64,000 nucleotides of DNA from Psychroflexus lacisalsi (GTDB lineage Bacteria > Bacteroidota > Bacteroidia > Flavobacteriales > Flavobacteriaceae): NCBI RefSeq assembly GCF_020164495.1, contig NZ_JAIQYZ010000003.1, positions 124,001 through 188,000 on the forward strand, given 5' to 3'. Shown here in pieces: positions 8,930 to 17,440 of the stretch. The notes beneath the pieces were generated by a model. That model made no database searches. It saw only the letters and a program-made list of their open reading frames with translations, and was not told where the DNA came from. A program made the translations under genes and the position numbers. The stretch's first letter is position 1; each line of letters begins with the position of its first letter.

Positions 8930-8976
8930 TAACAAGTTTTCAATTTATTATAGCATTCTTTGCTAATAACTTGTTA
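8930..8976. promoter_or_regulatory. Nested dyad directly upstream of the porin-symporter operon
   Basis: TAACAAGTT (8930-8938) and AACTTGTTA (8968-8976) are perfect 9-bp inverted arms. Inside them TAGCA (8951-8955) and TGCTA (8961-8965) form a second dyad around 5 nt. The outer arm ends 4 nt before the porin start codon. It could be an operator or a 5'-UTR hairpin. No clear TAnnTTTG box is visible here, so the promoter position is unknown. Confidence 0.4.
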
Positions 8977-9038
8977 CGAACTTCAAATAATTTGTTTGTT
9001 AAATAAAATTAAATATATATTTAAGTTAATCTATATAT

Positions 9039-9452
9039 TTATTCTTTAAACCGCTCCCATTTAATCATCATAAACTTATCCCCAAGTTCGGTTACAATCA
9101 TACCAGAACCTTTGGTGTTTTCTGAAGAAGAAAAGAATTGCTCAAGCTCAGTCTGGTTTAATATCTTATAAGTAGGATGAAACCCTGTATTTTGAACTTT
9201 ATGAATATTGTATTTTCTCACCCAATTCATTACACTAACGTGAGAGACTCCCAAAATTCTTTCAATTTCACGATAAGTCAACCCTTCTAAATAAAGCTGA
9301 AGAGCCTTAGTGACATAGTATTGATCAATTTTTTTTCCTAATTTATTAACAGTGAAAAAGTAATTACAAGACTTGCATTTATAGCGTTGACGACTATTTA
9401 TAACACCGCTTTTTACGATTTTATCAGATTGACATTGAGGACAAAAATTCAT
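9039..9452 (-). CDS. InsA-like zinc-finger/HTH protein (probably domesticated IS1-type DNA-binding protein)
   Basis: This 137-residue protein starts with a four-cysteine zinc finger (CPQC near residue 4, YKCKSC near residue 25), as in the InsA N-terminus of IS1-family elements. A helix-turn-helix follows (GLTYREIERILGVSHVSVMNW, about 53-73). The last 45 or so residues match nothing I know. No InsB transposase gene follows and no terminal inverted repeats are visible, so it is not an intact insertion sequence. It sits in the same orientation 113 bp upstream of the porin-symporter operon, which suggests a transcription factor recruited from a transposon. A regulatory role there is inference; a transposon remnant is the alternative, though the frame is intact. 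Confidence 0.75.
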   Translation of the reverse strand: MNFCPQCQSDKIVKSGVINSRQRYKCKSCNYFFTVNKLGKKIDQYYVTKALQLYLEGLTYREIERILGVSHVSVMNWVRKYNIHKVQNTGFHPTYKILNQTELEQFFSSSENTKGSGMIVTELGDKFMMIKWERFKE

Positions 9453-9547
9453 ATATATTAAATTTGCATAAATATATTAATTTAGCAACATAATTTTTCA
9501 CTCCCAGTTGAATAATTTATGGTTTAGATTTTTTCATCAAAAAACCC

Positions 9548-9575
9548 TGTCTCGATGTTTCGGGACAGGGTAATG
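9548..9575 (-). terminator. Terminator of bshB1
   Basis: The arms ACCCTGTC(t)CGA and TCG(g)GACAGGGT around TGTT form a near-perfect hairpin. On the minus strand it is followed by a T6 run. It lies 25 nt past the bshB1 stop and before the InsA-like gene, separating the two. Confidence 0.75.
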
Positions 9576-9600
9576 TTTCTAAATTCTATTTAATATTTTA

Positions 9601-10317
9601 TTAAACTAAATCAAAAATAGAGTCAACAGCCGGGTAGCGCTCAACAGTATAACCCTCTGCATGCTCGGTGCCAATAATCCGGCCAAGGTTTCTGGCTCGG
9701 TAAGTGATGCTGTCAAAAAAGTTTGAACTAGAGATAGGAGTTTGAGGTTCTTTACTTTTGGTATCGTGAAACTGAGTTTTATAAGCTTTTACACATTTTA
9801 ATTTCTTCTCCATAAAACCAGAAATGTCTACGACTATATCAGGCTCTATGTCATACCATTGTATGTAGTGATAAATATGTTTCGGTCTCCATTCCTTTTG
9901 AGAATTACCTTCGTAAATAGTTTCTATTTTTTTCAAACCACTTAAAAAGCAAGCATCGCTTACCAATTGACTTCCTTTGCCATGATCGATATGCCTATCA
10001 TGTATCGCATTACATAAAATAACATCAGGTCTGTATTTTCTTAGTATTTTAATAATTTCTAGTTGATGAGCTGTGTTGTTAGTGAAAAACCCATCGCTAA
10101 ACTCGAGATTTTTTCTCATACTTACTCCAAGAATTTCAGCAGCATTTTTAGCTTCTTCATCGCGAGTTTCGGCTGTTCCCCGGGTCCCTAATTCACCGCG
10201 AGTTAAATCCAGAATCCCCACTTTTTTTCCTTTACTGATTTCTTTCGCTAAAGTCCCCGAGCAACTTAATTCTACATCATCTGGGTGGGCTCCAATAGCC
10301 AATATATCTAATTTCAT
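9601..10317 (-). CDS. bshB1: Bacillithiol biosynthesis deacetylase BshB1
   Basis: A 238-residue LmbE/PIG-L family zinc deacetylase. It has the metal-binding motif AHPDDVE (residues about 9-15), the DLTRGELGTRGT segment and the HDRHIDHGK motif (about 111-119), with length and end as in BshB1. It removes the acetyl group from GlcNAc-malate in bacillithiol synthesis in the cytoplasm. Other bsh genes are not in the window. It lies 6 nt after nhaC, so the two are probably co-transcribed from a promoter upstream of nhaC. Confidence 0.93.
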   Translation of the reverse strand: MKLDILAIGAHPDDVELSCSGTLAKEISKGKKVGILDLTRGELGTRGTAETRDEEAKNAAEILGVSMRKNLEFSDGFFTNNTAHQLEIIKILRKYRPDVILCNAIHDRHIDHGKGSQLVSDACFLSGLKKIETIYEGNSQKEWRPKHIYHYIQWYDIEPDIVVDISGFMEKKLKCVKAYKTQFHDTKSKEPQTPISSSNFFDSITYRARNLGRIIGTEHAEGYTVERYPAVDSIFDLV

Positions 10318-10323
10318 ACTGTA

Positions 10324-11796
10324 TTATTTTTGAGTCAGTTGTCTTATTTTAATATTAAATGCAGCGAAGAATAAGGTTACAAACGGACTTAGGTAATTAA
10401 AAATCGCGTAAAAGAAATAATCCACTACTGGCACTCCCAAAACGCCACTGTGGTAAGCACCACAAGTATTCCATGGAATAAGCACGGATGTGACTGTACC
10501 CGAGTCTTCAAGGGTTCTGCTCAAGTTTTCTGGTGCCAGGCCTTTTTTCTCGTAAGCTTTAGCAAACATTTTCCCTGGCACTACAATCGCGAGATATTGA
10601 TCTGATGCTGTAAGGTTTAATGCTAAACAGCTCGTCACTGTACTAAAGAAAAGCCCGAAGGTAGACGTAAATAAATTCAACAACGCTTCACTTATTCTTT
10701 CCAGAGCTCCGATAGCATCCATAATACCTCCAAAAACCATAGCACAGATAATCAACCAAATTGTTCCTAACATACCATACATTCCTCCTGCTGAAAATAG
10801 GCCTTGTAAAACTAAATTGTCGGTAGGAATTGTGATATTTACAGTAATAGCGTCAATTATACCACGGTAAGCGGTTTCAAAAGTTAACACCTCTCCTCCT
10901 CCAATCATTTTGACCAAATCTGGCTGAAAGATTAAAGCGGCCAAAGCCGCTAGAAGGGTACCTAAAAGTAACGCAATAAGTGGAGGTGTTTTTTTAATAA
11001 TCAAAGCAATAACCAAAACTGGAACGACAAATAACCAACCTGAGACATTAAAAGAAGATTCTATGCTATTCAAAATCTCTGTGGGATTGGTTTGACCTGT
11101 CGTGTCTAGATTCAAACCAATAATGATAAACACAACCAAAGTAATTATAATGGTAGGAACTGTAGTAATCGTCATGTACCGAATATGAGTAAACAAATCT
11201 GTTCCTGCCATAGCTGGCGCTAAATTTGTAGTATCGCTCATCGGAGACAATTTATCCCCAAAATAACCTCCAGATAAAACAGCACCTGCCGTCATTGCTA
11301 CAGAAACACCGAGGGCTTCCGCAATACCTATTAAAGCAATGCCAACAGTGGCAGAAGTCGTCCAACTACTGCCTGTTGCAACAGAAATGACAGAACAAAT
11401 GATAACACAAGCAGCCAGAAATATGGTGGGATTCAAGATTTGAAGTCCATAATAAATCATGGTCGGTATGATACCACTCAGGAGCCATGTTCCAGCTAAA
11501 GCACCTACCATCAATAGAATTAAGATGGGCTCGGTTGTGGACTTGATATTTTTGGCCACATCTTCGATCATGGCTTCAAACTTTGCGCCTTTTGAAGCCC
11601 CAACAATCGCCGCAACTGCTGCTCCCAGCAATAGAATAAATTGATTGGATCCTGCAAGTGCATCATCACCATAAATAAATACGTTGTATGCTAACATGGC
11701 AATGAGAGCAAGAACCGGGATTAAAGCTTGCCAAATACTGAGTCTTATTTTGGTGTTGGATGTGTCTTCTTCAGGTGCAGTTGAGGGTTCACTCAT
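10324..11796 (-). CDS. nhaC: Na+/H+ antiporter NhaC
   Basis: A 490-residue integral membrane protein of the NhaC family with about 11-12 helices. Family features include GGYFGDKLSPMSDTTNLAP (about 176-194) and the C-terminal segment TVTSVLIPWNTCGAY. It exports Na+ in exchange for H+ at the inner membrane, which suits a marine host and would maintain the gradient used by the Na+ symporters in this window. It is the first gene of a pair with bshB1 (6-nt gap). The 256-bp space to lpdA is divergent and holds the lpdA promoter; I see no convincing -7 box for nhaC. Confidence 0.94.
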   Translation of the reverse strand: MSEPSTAPEEDTSNTKIRLSIWQALIPVLALIAMLAYNVFIYGDDALAGSNQFILLLGAAVAAIVGASKGAKFEAMIEDVAKNIKSTTEPILILLMVGALAGTWLLSGIIPTMIYYGLQILNPTIFLAACVIICSVISVATGSSWTTSATVGIALIGIAEALGVSVAMTAGAVLSGGYFGDKLSPMSDTTNLAPAMAGTDLFTHIRYMTITTVPTIIITLVVFIIIGLNLDTTGQTNPTEILNSIESSFNVSGWLFVVPVLVIALIIKKTPPLIALLLGTLLAALAALIFQPDLVKMIGGGEVLTFETAYRGIIDAITVNITIPTDNLVLQGLFSAGGMYGMLGTIWLIICAMVFGGIMDAIGALERISEALLNLFTSTFGLFFSTVTSCLALNLTASDQYLAIVVPGKMFAKAYEKKGLAPENLSRTLEDSGTVTSVLIPWNTCGAYHSGVLGVPVVDYFFYAIFNYLSPFVTLFFAAFNIKIRQLTQK

Positions 11797-11989
11797 GTCA
11801 AAGGTTTAAAATCGACGTAATGTTACAATTTTGTGGCTTATTTCACAAAACAAACCTTTAGTTTATTCTTCAATCAATGTTTGGCTAATATTCTTTGTTC
11901 AAACAAAATGTTGAAAAAACCTTGGATTCATGCAAGTAATGATATTTAGATTATACATAAGAATTTAACAAGGATTTCAAGGGATTCAA

Positions 11990-12019
11990 TTGTCCTTTGT
12001 GATAGAAGGTGTAAATTTG
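11990..12019 (+). promoter_or_regulatory. Bacteroidota-type promoter of lpdA
   Basis: TTG at 11990-11992 and TAAATTTG at 12012-12019 are separated by 19 nt, the classic spacing of the flavobacterial -33/-7 elements. The -7 box is 33 nt before the lpdA start codon. Confidence 0.65.
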
Positions 12020-12052
12020 TAATACTCATTTTTAGAAACCAAAATTCATTTT

Positions 12053-13459
12053 ATGAACTCATATGATGTAGCCATAATTGGCTCTGGACCCGGAGGATAT
12101 GTAGCAGCCATCCGTTGCGCACAACTAGGTCTAAAAACAGTAATTATTGAAAAGTACGCCACCAAAGGTGGAACCTGCCTTAATGTGGGTTGCATCCCTT
12201 CCAAAGCATTACTGGATTCTTCCCATCACTACGAAGACGCTATAAAAAATTTTGAAGAACACGGTATAGATATTTCTGGAGAAGTAAAAGTCAACCTGGA
12301 AAATATGATGAAACGCAAGTCTGGAGTTGTTGACCAAACAACGAAAGGAATTGATTTCCTCATGGATAAAAACAATATTGAATCATTACAGGGTGTTGGA
12401 TCTTTCAAAGACAAAACCCATATCATCGTTACCGATAGTGATGGTAAGGAAACAGAAATTGAAGCCAAAAACACAATTATAGCGACTGGAAGTAAGCCTT
12501 CTAGTTTACCATTTATAGACATCGATAAAGAACGCATCATCACTTCTACCGAAGCACTTTCTCTCAAAGAAATTCCAAAACACCTGATCATGATAGGTGG
12601 TGGAGTTATTGGCCTTGAACTTGGTCAAGTTTATAAAAGATTGGGCGCAGAAGTGACTGTGATAGAATATATGGACCGCATAATTCCTGGTATGGACAAA
12701 GACCAAAGCAAGGAATTGATGAAAGCCATGAAAAAGCAGAAAGCTAAATTCATGCTATCTCACAAGGTAAAATCTGTGGAGCGCAAAGGCGACGAAATCA
12801 TAGTGAAAGCTGATGATAAAAACGGTAAAGAAGTAGAATTCAAAGGCGATTATTGCCTGGTTTCTGTAGGTCGCCGACCTTTCACAGATGGTTTAAATGC
12901 CGATAAAGCTGGAGTGGAGATCAATGATAAAGGCAAAGTCGTAGTCAATAAAAAGCTTCAAACTTCTACAGAAAACATCTACGCCATCGGTGATGTCGTG
13001 GAAGGCTTAATGTTGGCTCACAAAGCTGAAGAAGAAGGAACTTTTGTTGCTGAAGTGATTGCAGGACAAAAACCACACATTGATTATAACTTGATTCCTA
13101 ACGTGGTCTACACTTGGCCAGAAGTTGCTTCAGTTGGAAAGAATGAAGATCAGCTAAAAGATGAAAACATCGAATTCAACACTGGTAAATTTCCCATGCG
13201 AGCTTTGGGACGTTCCAGAGCCAGTGGAGATGTTGACGGATTTGTGAAAATCTTTTCAGACAAGAAAACTGACGAAGTTCTGGGCGTACACATGGTAGGT
13301 GCTCGAGTCGCCGACCTTATCGCAGAAGCGGTGACGGCTATGGAATTCCGTGCTAGCGCTGAGGATATCGCAAGAATGAGCCACGCTCACCCTACTTATG
13401 CAGAGGCTGTGAAAGAGGCTGCTCTTGCTGCCACTGGGGACAGAGCTTTACATATATAA
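12053..13459 (+). CDS. lpdA: Dihydrolipoyl dehydrogenase (E3)
   Basis: A 468-residue FAD disulfide oxidoreductase. It shows the N-terminal FAD loop (GSGPGGYVAAIRCAQLG), the redox disulfide motif GGTCLNVGCIPSK (about 40-52), the NAD-binding loop MIGGGVIGLELG, the second FAD motif YAIGDV and the C-terminal active-site HAHPTYAEA. It reoxidises the lipoyl groups of the 2-oxoacid dehydrogenase complexes. It stands alone here with its own promoter and terminator; no E1/E2 genes are nearby. Codon choice is somewhat richer in GC than its neighbours, as expected for a well-expressed enzyme. Confidence 0.96.
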   Translation: MNSYDVAIIGSGPGGYVAAIRCAQLGLKTVIIEKYATKGGTCLNVGCIPSKALLDSSHHYEDAIKNFEEHGIDISGEVKVNLENMMKRKSGVVDQTTKGIDFLMDKNNIESLQGVGSFKDKTHIIVTDSDGKETEIEAKNTIIATGSKPSSLPFIDIDKERIITSTEALSLKEIPKHLIMIGGGVIGLELGQVYKRLGAEVTVIEYMDRIIPGMDKDQSKELMKAMKKQKAKFMLSHKVKSVERKGDEIIVKADDKNGKEVEFKGDYCLVSVGRRPFTDGLNADKAGVEINDKGKVVVNKKLQTSTENIYAIGDVVEGLMLAHKAEEEGTFVAEVIAGQKPHIDYNLIPNVVYTWPEVASVGKNEDQLKDENIEFNTGKFPMRALGRSRASGDVDGFVKIFSDKKTDEVLGVHMVGARVADLIAEAVTAMEFRASAEDIARMSHAHPTYAEAVKEAALAATGDRALHI

Positions 13460-13482
13460 AGTTAAGTTTTAAATTTAATTCA

Positions 13483-13513
13483 AGCCGATATAGTGATGTA
13501 TCGGCTTTTTTTA
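13483..13513 (+). terminator. Terminator of lpdA
   Basis: AGCCGATA (13483-13490) pairs with TATCGGCT (13499-13506), followed by a T-rich run. Confidence 0.85.
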
Positions 13514-13630
13514 TTTTGATTTTGAGCACGTTAACTTTTGTTATCTAGATATTCAACTTAAGCTAAAAAGTTAACTTAAAGCCACGTCCAAAGATTTAGA
13601 AGGATTAAAAAGTTTAAGTTTAAACTCTAT

Positions 13631-13638
13631 TAATTTTG
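13631..13638 (+). promoter_or_regulatory. -7 box of the DUF429 gene
   Basis: TAATTTTG fits TAnnTTTG and lies 21 nt before the start codon. No TTG is seen at the expected -33 position, so confidence is moderate. Confidence 0.4.
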
Positions 13639-13659
13639 TTAACCTGAAGCATCCAAAAA

Positions 13660-14358
13660 ATGAAAATAGCAGGAATAGACTCTTGTCCACTAGGTTGGAT
13701 TGTAGTTTTACATGACACCAATGGATTTTCCTATAAAGCGGTGTCATCTATCGAGGAGTTGATAGAATTTCACACTGACCTACAACGAATTTTCATCGAC
13801 ATTCCCATTGGTTTGTCTTCTGAAAAGTTTACAAGAACCATCGAGTCTAAGTTGAGGAAGGAACTCGGTAAAAGGTCTTCTACTATTTTTACACCAGCTT
13901 GCAGAAAAGCTGTGTATGCTAAGAATTATGATGAAGCCAGAGAAATTAATAAAGAAATTCTCGGAAAAAGCATTTCCATACAGAGCTACAATATTTCCAA
14001 AAAAATCAAAGAAGTAGATCAATTCATGGAAATTAAAGCTACAGAATTAGAAATCTATGAAAGCCATCCTGAAATCTGCTTTAAGTATTTAAATAATTCA
14101 GAGATCATTCAGACTAAAAAGTCCACTAAAGAAGGGTTTCAAGAACGTTTTCAATTGCTTCAGAAGCATTATCCTCAGCTCAAATCAGTTTATCATAACA
14201 TTACAGAAACGTATTCAAAATCAAAAGTAAAACAAGACGACATATTGGATGCCATGGTGCTTTGTGTGTCCAATTTAAATTCTAAAGAAAAGCTTAGGTA
14301 TTTACAAGATGAAAATGATTTAGATGAAAAGGGAATTCTTGTGAAGATAACATATTAG
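13660..14358 (+). CDS. DUF429 domain protein
   Basis: A 232-residue protein with the DUF429 start pattern (AGIDSCPLGWIVV) and further family-type acidic segments IFIDIPIGL (about 45-53) and KQDDILDAMVLC (about 190-201). These fit an RNase H-like fold with conserved aspartates. The family's biochemical role is not established; a nuclease-type function is inferred only from the fold. A TAnnTTTG box (TAATTTTG) lies at 13631-13638, without a clear -33 TTG. It converges on the MarC gene with 63 bp between the stops. Confidence 0.88.
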   Translation: MKIAGIDSCPLGWIVVLHDTNGFSYKAVSSIEELIEFHTDLQRIFIDIPIGLSSEKFTRTIESKLRKELGKRSSTIFTPACRKAVYAKNYDEAREINKEILGKSISIQSYNISKKIKEVDQFMEIKATELEIYESHPEICFKYLNNSEIIQTKKSTKEGFQERFQLLQKHYPQLKSVYHNITETYSKSKVKQDDILDAMVLCVSNLNSKEKLRYLQDENDLDEKGILVKITY

Positions 14359-14421
14359 AAATATGATATTAAAAGTGAAATTTTCAAATCTTCAAATCAA
14401 AAAAATCCTCAAATCAAAGAT

Positions 14422-15060
14422 CTACCTCCCGGCAATGATATCTTGAAAAATAGGCTTAAAACCACTTAAAAAGAATTCGATTGCAATGACCATGATGATA
14501 AGTCCCATCAATCTCATCAACACATTATTACCAGTTGGACCAAGGATTTTTATGATTTTTCCCGCACTCAGAAGAATAGCTAATGTCAATACCATTACCA
14601 AAACGATTGCACCTATCAAAACTGCTTGCATCTCTACAGATCCAGCATCTTCCATCAAGACAATAGCATTGGTAATAGCGCCTGGACCACAAATCATAGG
14701 AATAGCAAGTGGCGTTATAGAAATATCATTGACGTAAGTTTTAATTTCAGACTCCTGCACTTTCACTTTGCCAAGTCTGGCTTGTAACATGTCCATACCC
14801 ATTAAGAAAAAGATAATTCCACCTACTACACGAAAGCTATTCACAGATATCCCAAAAAACTTAAATAAGATCTGACCCGTAAAAGCGAAAAGAATAATAG
14901 TGACAAAGGAAGCAAGAATCGCTTTTTTAGCGGTAGCTTTTCTGCTCTCCTTATCCAAATCGGAGGTCATCGTCATGAAAATTGGCATAACACCAAGTGG
15001 ATTGATGATGGTGAAAAAGGTGGTGAAAGATAAAACACCAAAAGCGATTAACTCTGTCAT
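14422..15060 (-). CDS. MarC family integral membrane protein
   Basis: A 212-residue protein with six predicted membrane helices. Features typical of MarC include FTIINPLGVMPIF near residue 15 and the repeat motif ITPLAIPMICGPGAIT (about 113-128). The family's transport role remains unproven, and the old multiple-antibiotic-resistance link is not well supported. It is monocistronic, with a strong promoter just upstream (15092-15121). Confidence 0.92.
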   Translation of the reverse strand: MTELIAFGVLSFTTFFTIINPLGVMPIFMTMTSDLDKESRKATAKKAILASFVTIILFAFTGQILFKFFGISVNSFRVVGGIIFFLMGMDMLQARLGKVKVQESEIKTYVNDISITPLAIPMICGPGAITNAIVLMEDAGSVEMQAVLIGAIVLVMVLTLAILLSAGKIIKILGPTGNNVLMRLMGLIIMVIAIEFFLSGFKPIFQDIIAGR

Positions 15061-15091
15061 TTATAATGGATTATAAAATTCTAAAATTCTG

Positions 15092-15121
15092 CAAAAGTAT
15101 TTTGAATTTTCCGATTGACAA
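15092..15121 (-). promoter_or_regulatory. Promoter of the MarC-family gene
   Basis: On the minus strand TTG (complement of 15119-15121) and TACTTTTG (complement of 15092-15099) are 19 nt apart. The -7 box ends 31 nt before the start codon. Confidence 0.65.
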
Positions 15122-15247
15122 TACTTACTAGTAAAAATATTAACTAATATTTTCTGAGTCAAATTTGGATAAATTTCAAGACTAAAAAGTTAAAGAAATA
15201 TCTATCTTATTATTCAAAAAATGGATTACGAAAACGTTTGAGTTTTA

Positions 15248-15255
15248 TATTTTTG
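15248..15255 (+). promoter_or_regulatory. -7 box of the glyceraldehyde-3-phosphate dehydrogenase gene
   Basis: TATTTTTG fits TAnnTTTG and lies 27 nt before the ATG at 15283. It falls downstream of the TTG at 15238 that would otherwise extend the frame, so it supports the later start. No well-placed -33 TTG is visible. Confidence 0.45.
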
Positions 15256-15282
15256 CGAAAAATTTTAAAATTCAATTTTATA

Positions 15283-16731
15283 ATGAATCCATCACAAGTT
15301 TATGAAAAGGAACTTTCCTTTCAAGCTGATAGGCGTCGCGCTTCAGTAAAGTTTATCAGTATTGTTAACGACCTATGGTATGAAAAATCCATCGAACTCG
15401 TTTTATTCAGAAATTCTCTCATCAATAAAAATGTTGGTGAAATTCTAAAACTTCATGAGTATGCTGGAAAATTTGTAGATAAACCCATTTCTATTTTTGA
15501 TTCAACAGAAATTGCTGAGGGCATCAAAAATCTAAATTTACCTCCATCTAAGTTAGATATTGGCAAACTCACCTATGAATACCTTCAAAATGGGAATAAG
15601 GATCAAAATATAACGAGTTTCTTATCCAACAAATTGAAAGATTCGGAGAATTTCAATTCTATTACCCCAAAAGATGTCGTACTCTATGGATTTGGTAGAA
15701 TTGGTCGTCTTATCGCAAGAGAATTGATGGCCAAGACTGGAAAAGGAAATCAATTACGACTCAGAGCTATAGTGACTAGAGGTGAAATCAATCGGGAAAT
15801 TCTTGAAAAAAGAGCTTCTTTGCTTAAAAACGATTCGATCCACGCCGATTTTAATGGAACTGTACAAATTGATGTTGAAAATTCAGCTTTGATCATCAAT
15901 GATACTACCGTTAAAATGATTTCTGCCAATCAACCGGAAGACATTGACTATACGATTTATGGCATCAATAAGGCATTGATCATTGACAATACTGGTGCCT
16001 TCAGAGATAAAGAGGCTCTAAACAGACATCTACAATCTAAAGGAGCAGAAAAAGTTTTATTGACAGCACCAGGAAAGGGCATACCAAATATTGTACACGG
16101 TGTTAACCATAAAGATTTTGACATTCAAAAGAATTCCATATTCTCAGCAGCTTCTTGTACCACAAATGCAATCACACCAATCCTGAAAGCTATAGAAGAT
16201 AATTATGGCTTAGAACATGGACATCTGGAAACTATACATGCTTATACCAATGATCAAAATTTGGTAGATAATATGCATAGCAAATACAGGAGAGGACGAG
16301 CCGCAGCCCTCAATATGGTCATCACGGAAACTGGTGCAGGAAAGGCAGTCGCAAAAGCTCTACCCCAACTTGAAGGCAAATTGACTTCCAACGCCATTCG
16401 TGTTCCTGTACCTAATGGATCCTTAGCTATTCTCAATTTGAATCTAAAAACAAAAACTACCAAAGAAGAATTAAACATTAGAATTAAGGAAGCAGCCTTA
16501 AACGGCGAATTGGTTGAGCAAATTAAATATTCTATAGATAATGAGTTAGTTTCTTCTGATATTGTGGGTGTTTCTGCCCCAGCAATTTTTGACAGTCATG
16601 CTACAATTGCAGATGAAAATACAAACTCAGTAGTCCTTTATATATGGTATGATAATGAATTTGGTTACAGCCATCAAGTGATACGACTTGCGAAATATAT
16701 TTCCAATGTAAGACGATTCACTTATTATTAG
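15283..16731 (+). CDS. gap: Glyceraldehyde-3-phosphate dehydrogenase, long form with N-terminal extension
   Basis: A 482-residue protein. Residues about 1-125 form an extra helical N-terminal region. A complete GAPDH follows, with the Rossmann motif YGFGRIGRLIA, the catalytic SAASCTTNAITP (Cys292) and the C-terminal WYDNEFGYSHQV. The usual enzyme has about 335 residues. This longer form is known from Bacteroidota and related groups and may serve a different direction or cofactor from the short glycolytic form; that is not readable here. The start is placed at ATG 15283 because an upstream in-frame TTG at 15238 precedes the likely transcription start. A terminator follows directly. Confidence 0.9.
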   Translation: MNPSQVYEKELSFQADRRRASVKFISIVNDLWYEKSIELVLFRNSLINKNVGEILKLHEYAGKFVDKPISIFDSTEIAEGIKNLNLPPSKLDIGKLTYEYLQNGNKDQNITSFLSNKLKDSENFNSITPKDVVLYGFGRIGRLIARELMAKTGKGNQLRLRAIVTRGEINREILEKRASLLKNDSIHADFNGTVQIDVENSALIINDTTVKMISANQPEDIDYTIYGINKALIIDNTGAFRDKEALNRHLQSKGAEKVLLTAPGKGIPNIVHGVNHKDFDIQKNSIFSAASCTTNAITPILKAIEDNYGLEHGHLETIHAYTNDQNLVDNMHSKYRRGRAAALNMVITETGAGKAVAKALPQLEGKLTSNAIRVPVPNGSLAILNLNLKTKTTKEELNIRIKEAALNGELVEQIKYSIDNELVSSDIVGVSAPAIFDSHATIADENTNSVVLYIWYDNEFGYSHQVIRLAKYISNVRRFTYY

Positions 16732-16737
16732 ATAAAT

Positions 16738-16770
16738 AAAATCCCTAAGAAATTAGGGATTTTATTTTTA
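16738..16770 (+). terminator. Terminator of the glyceraldehyde-3-phosphate dehydrogenase gene
   Basis: AAAATCCCTAA and TTAGGGATTTT form an 11-bp stem around a 4-nt loop, followed by a T-rich tract. Confidence 0.85.
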
Positions 16771-16800
16771 AGAAATGAATGGTATTAAAAGCATTTTAAA

Positions 16801-16808
16801 TACTTTTG
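16801..16808 (+). promoter_or_regulatory. -7 box of the coiled-coil/MFS/trmD operon
   Basis: TACTTTTG fits TAnnTTTG and lies 17 nt before the start at 16826, just past the preceding terminator. No clear -33 TTG. Confidence 0.45.
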
Positions 16809-16825
16809 CGCTAAATACTTGACGC

Positions 16826-17440
16826 ATGAAATCTTTCCACTTTATTATTTTCGCTTTACTTTTTTCTTTTTCAGGCTTTTCTCAAGAGCCTTCCAGCGAA
16901 GATCAGGTAGAAAAACAGCCTTCATCTGTAGACAATTTAAAAACTGTAGTTGATGAGTCAAACAACTATCAACAATATAAAGTAGTTGAAAAAGTAAAAA
17001 TCAATTCTGCGATCAATAAAGTTTTTTCAGAATTTGATGCTCTCACAACTGAAATTTCAAGCTTAAATGACAGCATTGTAAATAAAGATCAACAAATAAA
17101 GTCGCTGAAAAAACAGGCTTCCAACTTGCAAACAGAACTCACAAATCTTCAGAATGAAAAAGATGAGATTCAATTCTTAGGTATAGCGTTTACAAAATCT
17201 GGATATAATACTCTCGTTTGGTCTATTATAGGAGTTTTAGTCATTCTCCTACTATTCTTTATCTTTAGATTTAATAGAAGTAACCTTCTCACAAATGAGG
17301 CCAAACAAAACTTGAAAAACCTTGATGCTGACTACGAAAACTACAAACGTATAGCTTTAGAGAAACAACAAAAATTGGGCAGACAACTTCAAGACGAAAA
17401 AAATAAAAATCAAAAACTGAATAAGGGCAACAAAAAATAA
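16826..17440 (+). CDS. Signal-peptide, coiled-coil, single-TM protein of the trmD operon
   Basis: A 204-residue protein with a signal peptide (about 1-19), a long coiled coil (about 60-112), one membrane helix (VWSIIGVLVILLLFFIF, about 132-148) and a charged cytoplasmic coiled tail. I recognise no enzyme domain. Related flavobacterial proteins are sometimes labelled tRNA (guanine-N1)-methyltransferase by transfer from the nearby trmD, but none of the TrmD motifs occur here. Its stop overlaps the MFS start by 1 nt, so the two are probably coupled. The function is unknown; a scaffold or envelope role is possible. Confidence 0.85.
   Translation: MKSFHFIIFALLFSFSGFSQEPSSEDQVEKQPSSVDNLKTVVDESNNYQQYKVVEKVKINSAINKVFSEFDALTTEISSLNDSIVNKDQQIKSLKKQASNLQTELTNLQNEKDEIQFLGIAFTKSGYNTLVWSIIGVLVILLLFFIFRFNRSNLLTNEAKQNLKNLDADYENYKRIALEKQQKLGRQLQDEKNKNQKLNKGNKK

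Noticed and set aside
9039-9452. Intact IS1-family insertion sequence
   Set aside because: Only an InsA-like frame is present. There is no InsB frame and I see no terminal inverted repeats or target duplication.
15238-15282. Extra 15 residues on the glyceraldehyde-3-phosphate dehydrogenase from a TTG start
   Set aside because: The -7 promoter box lies inside this stretch, so it is unlikely to be transcribed.
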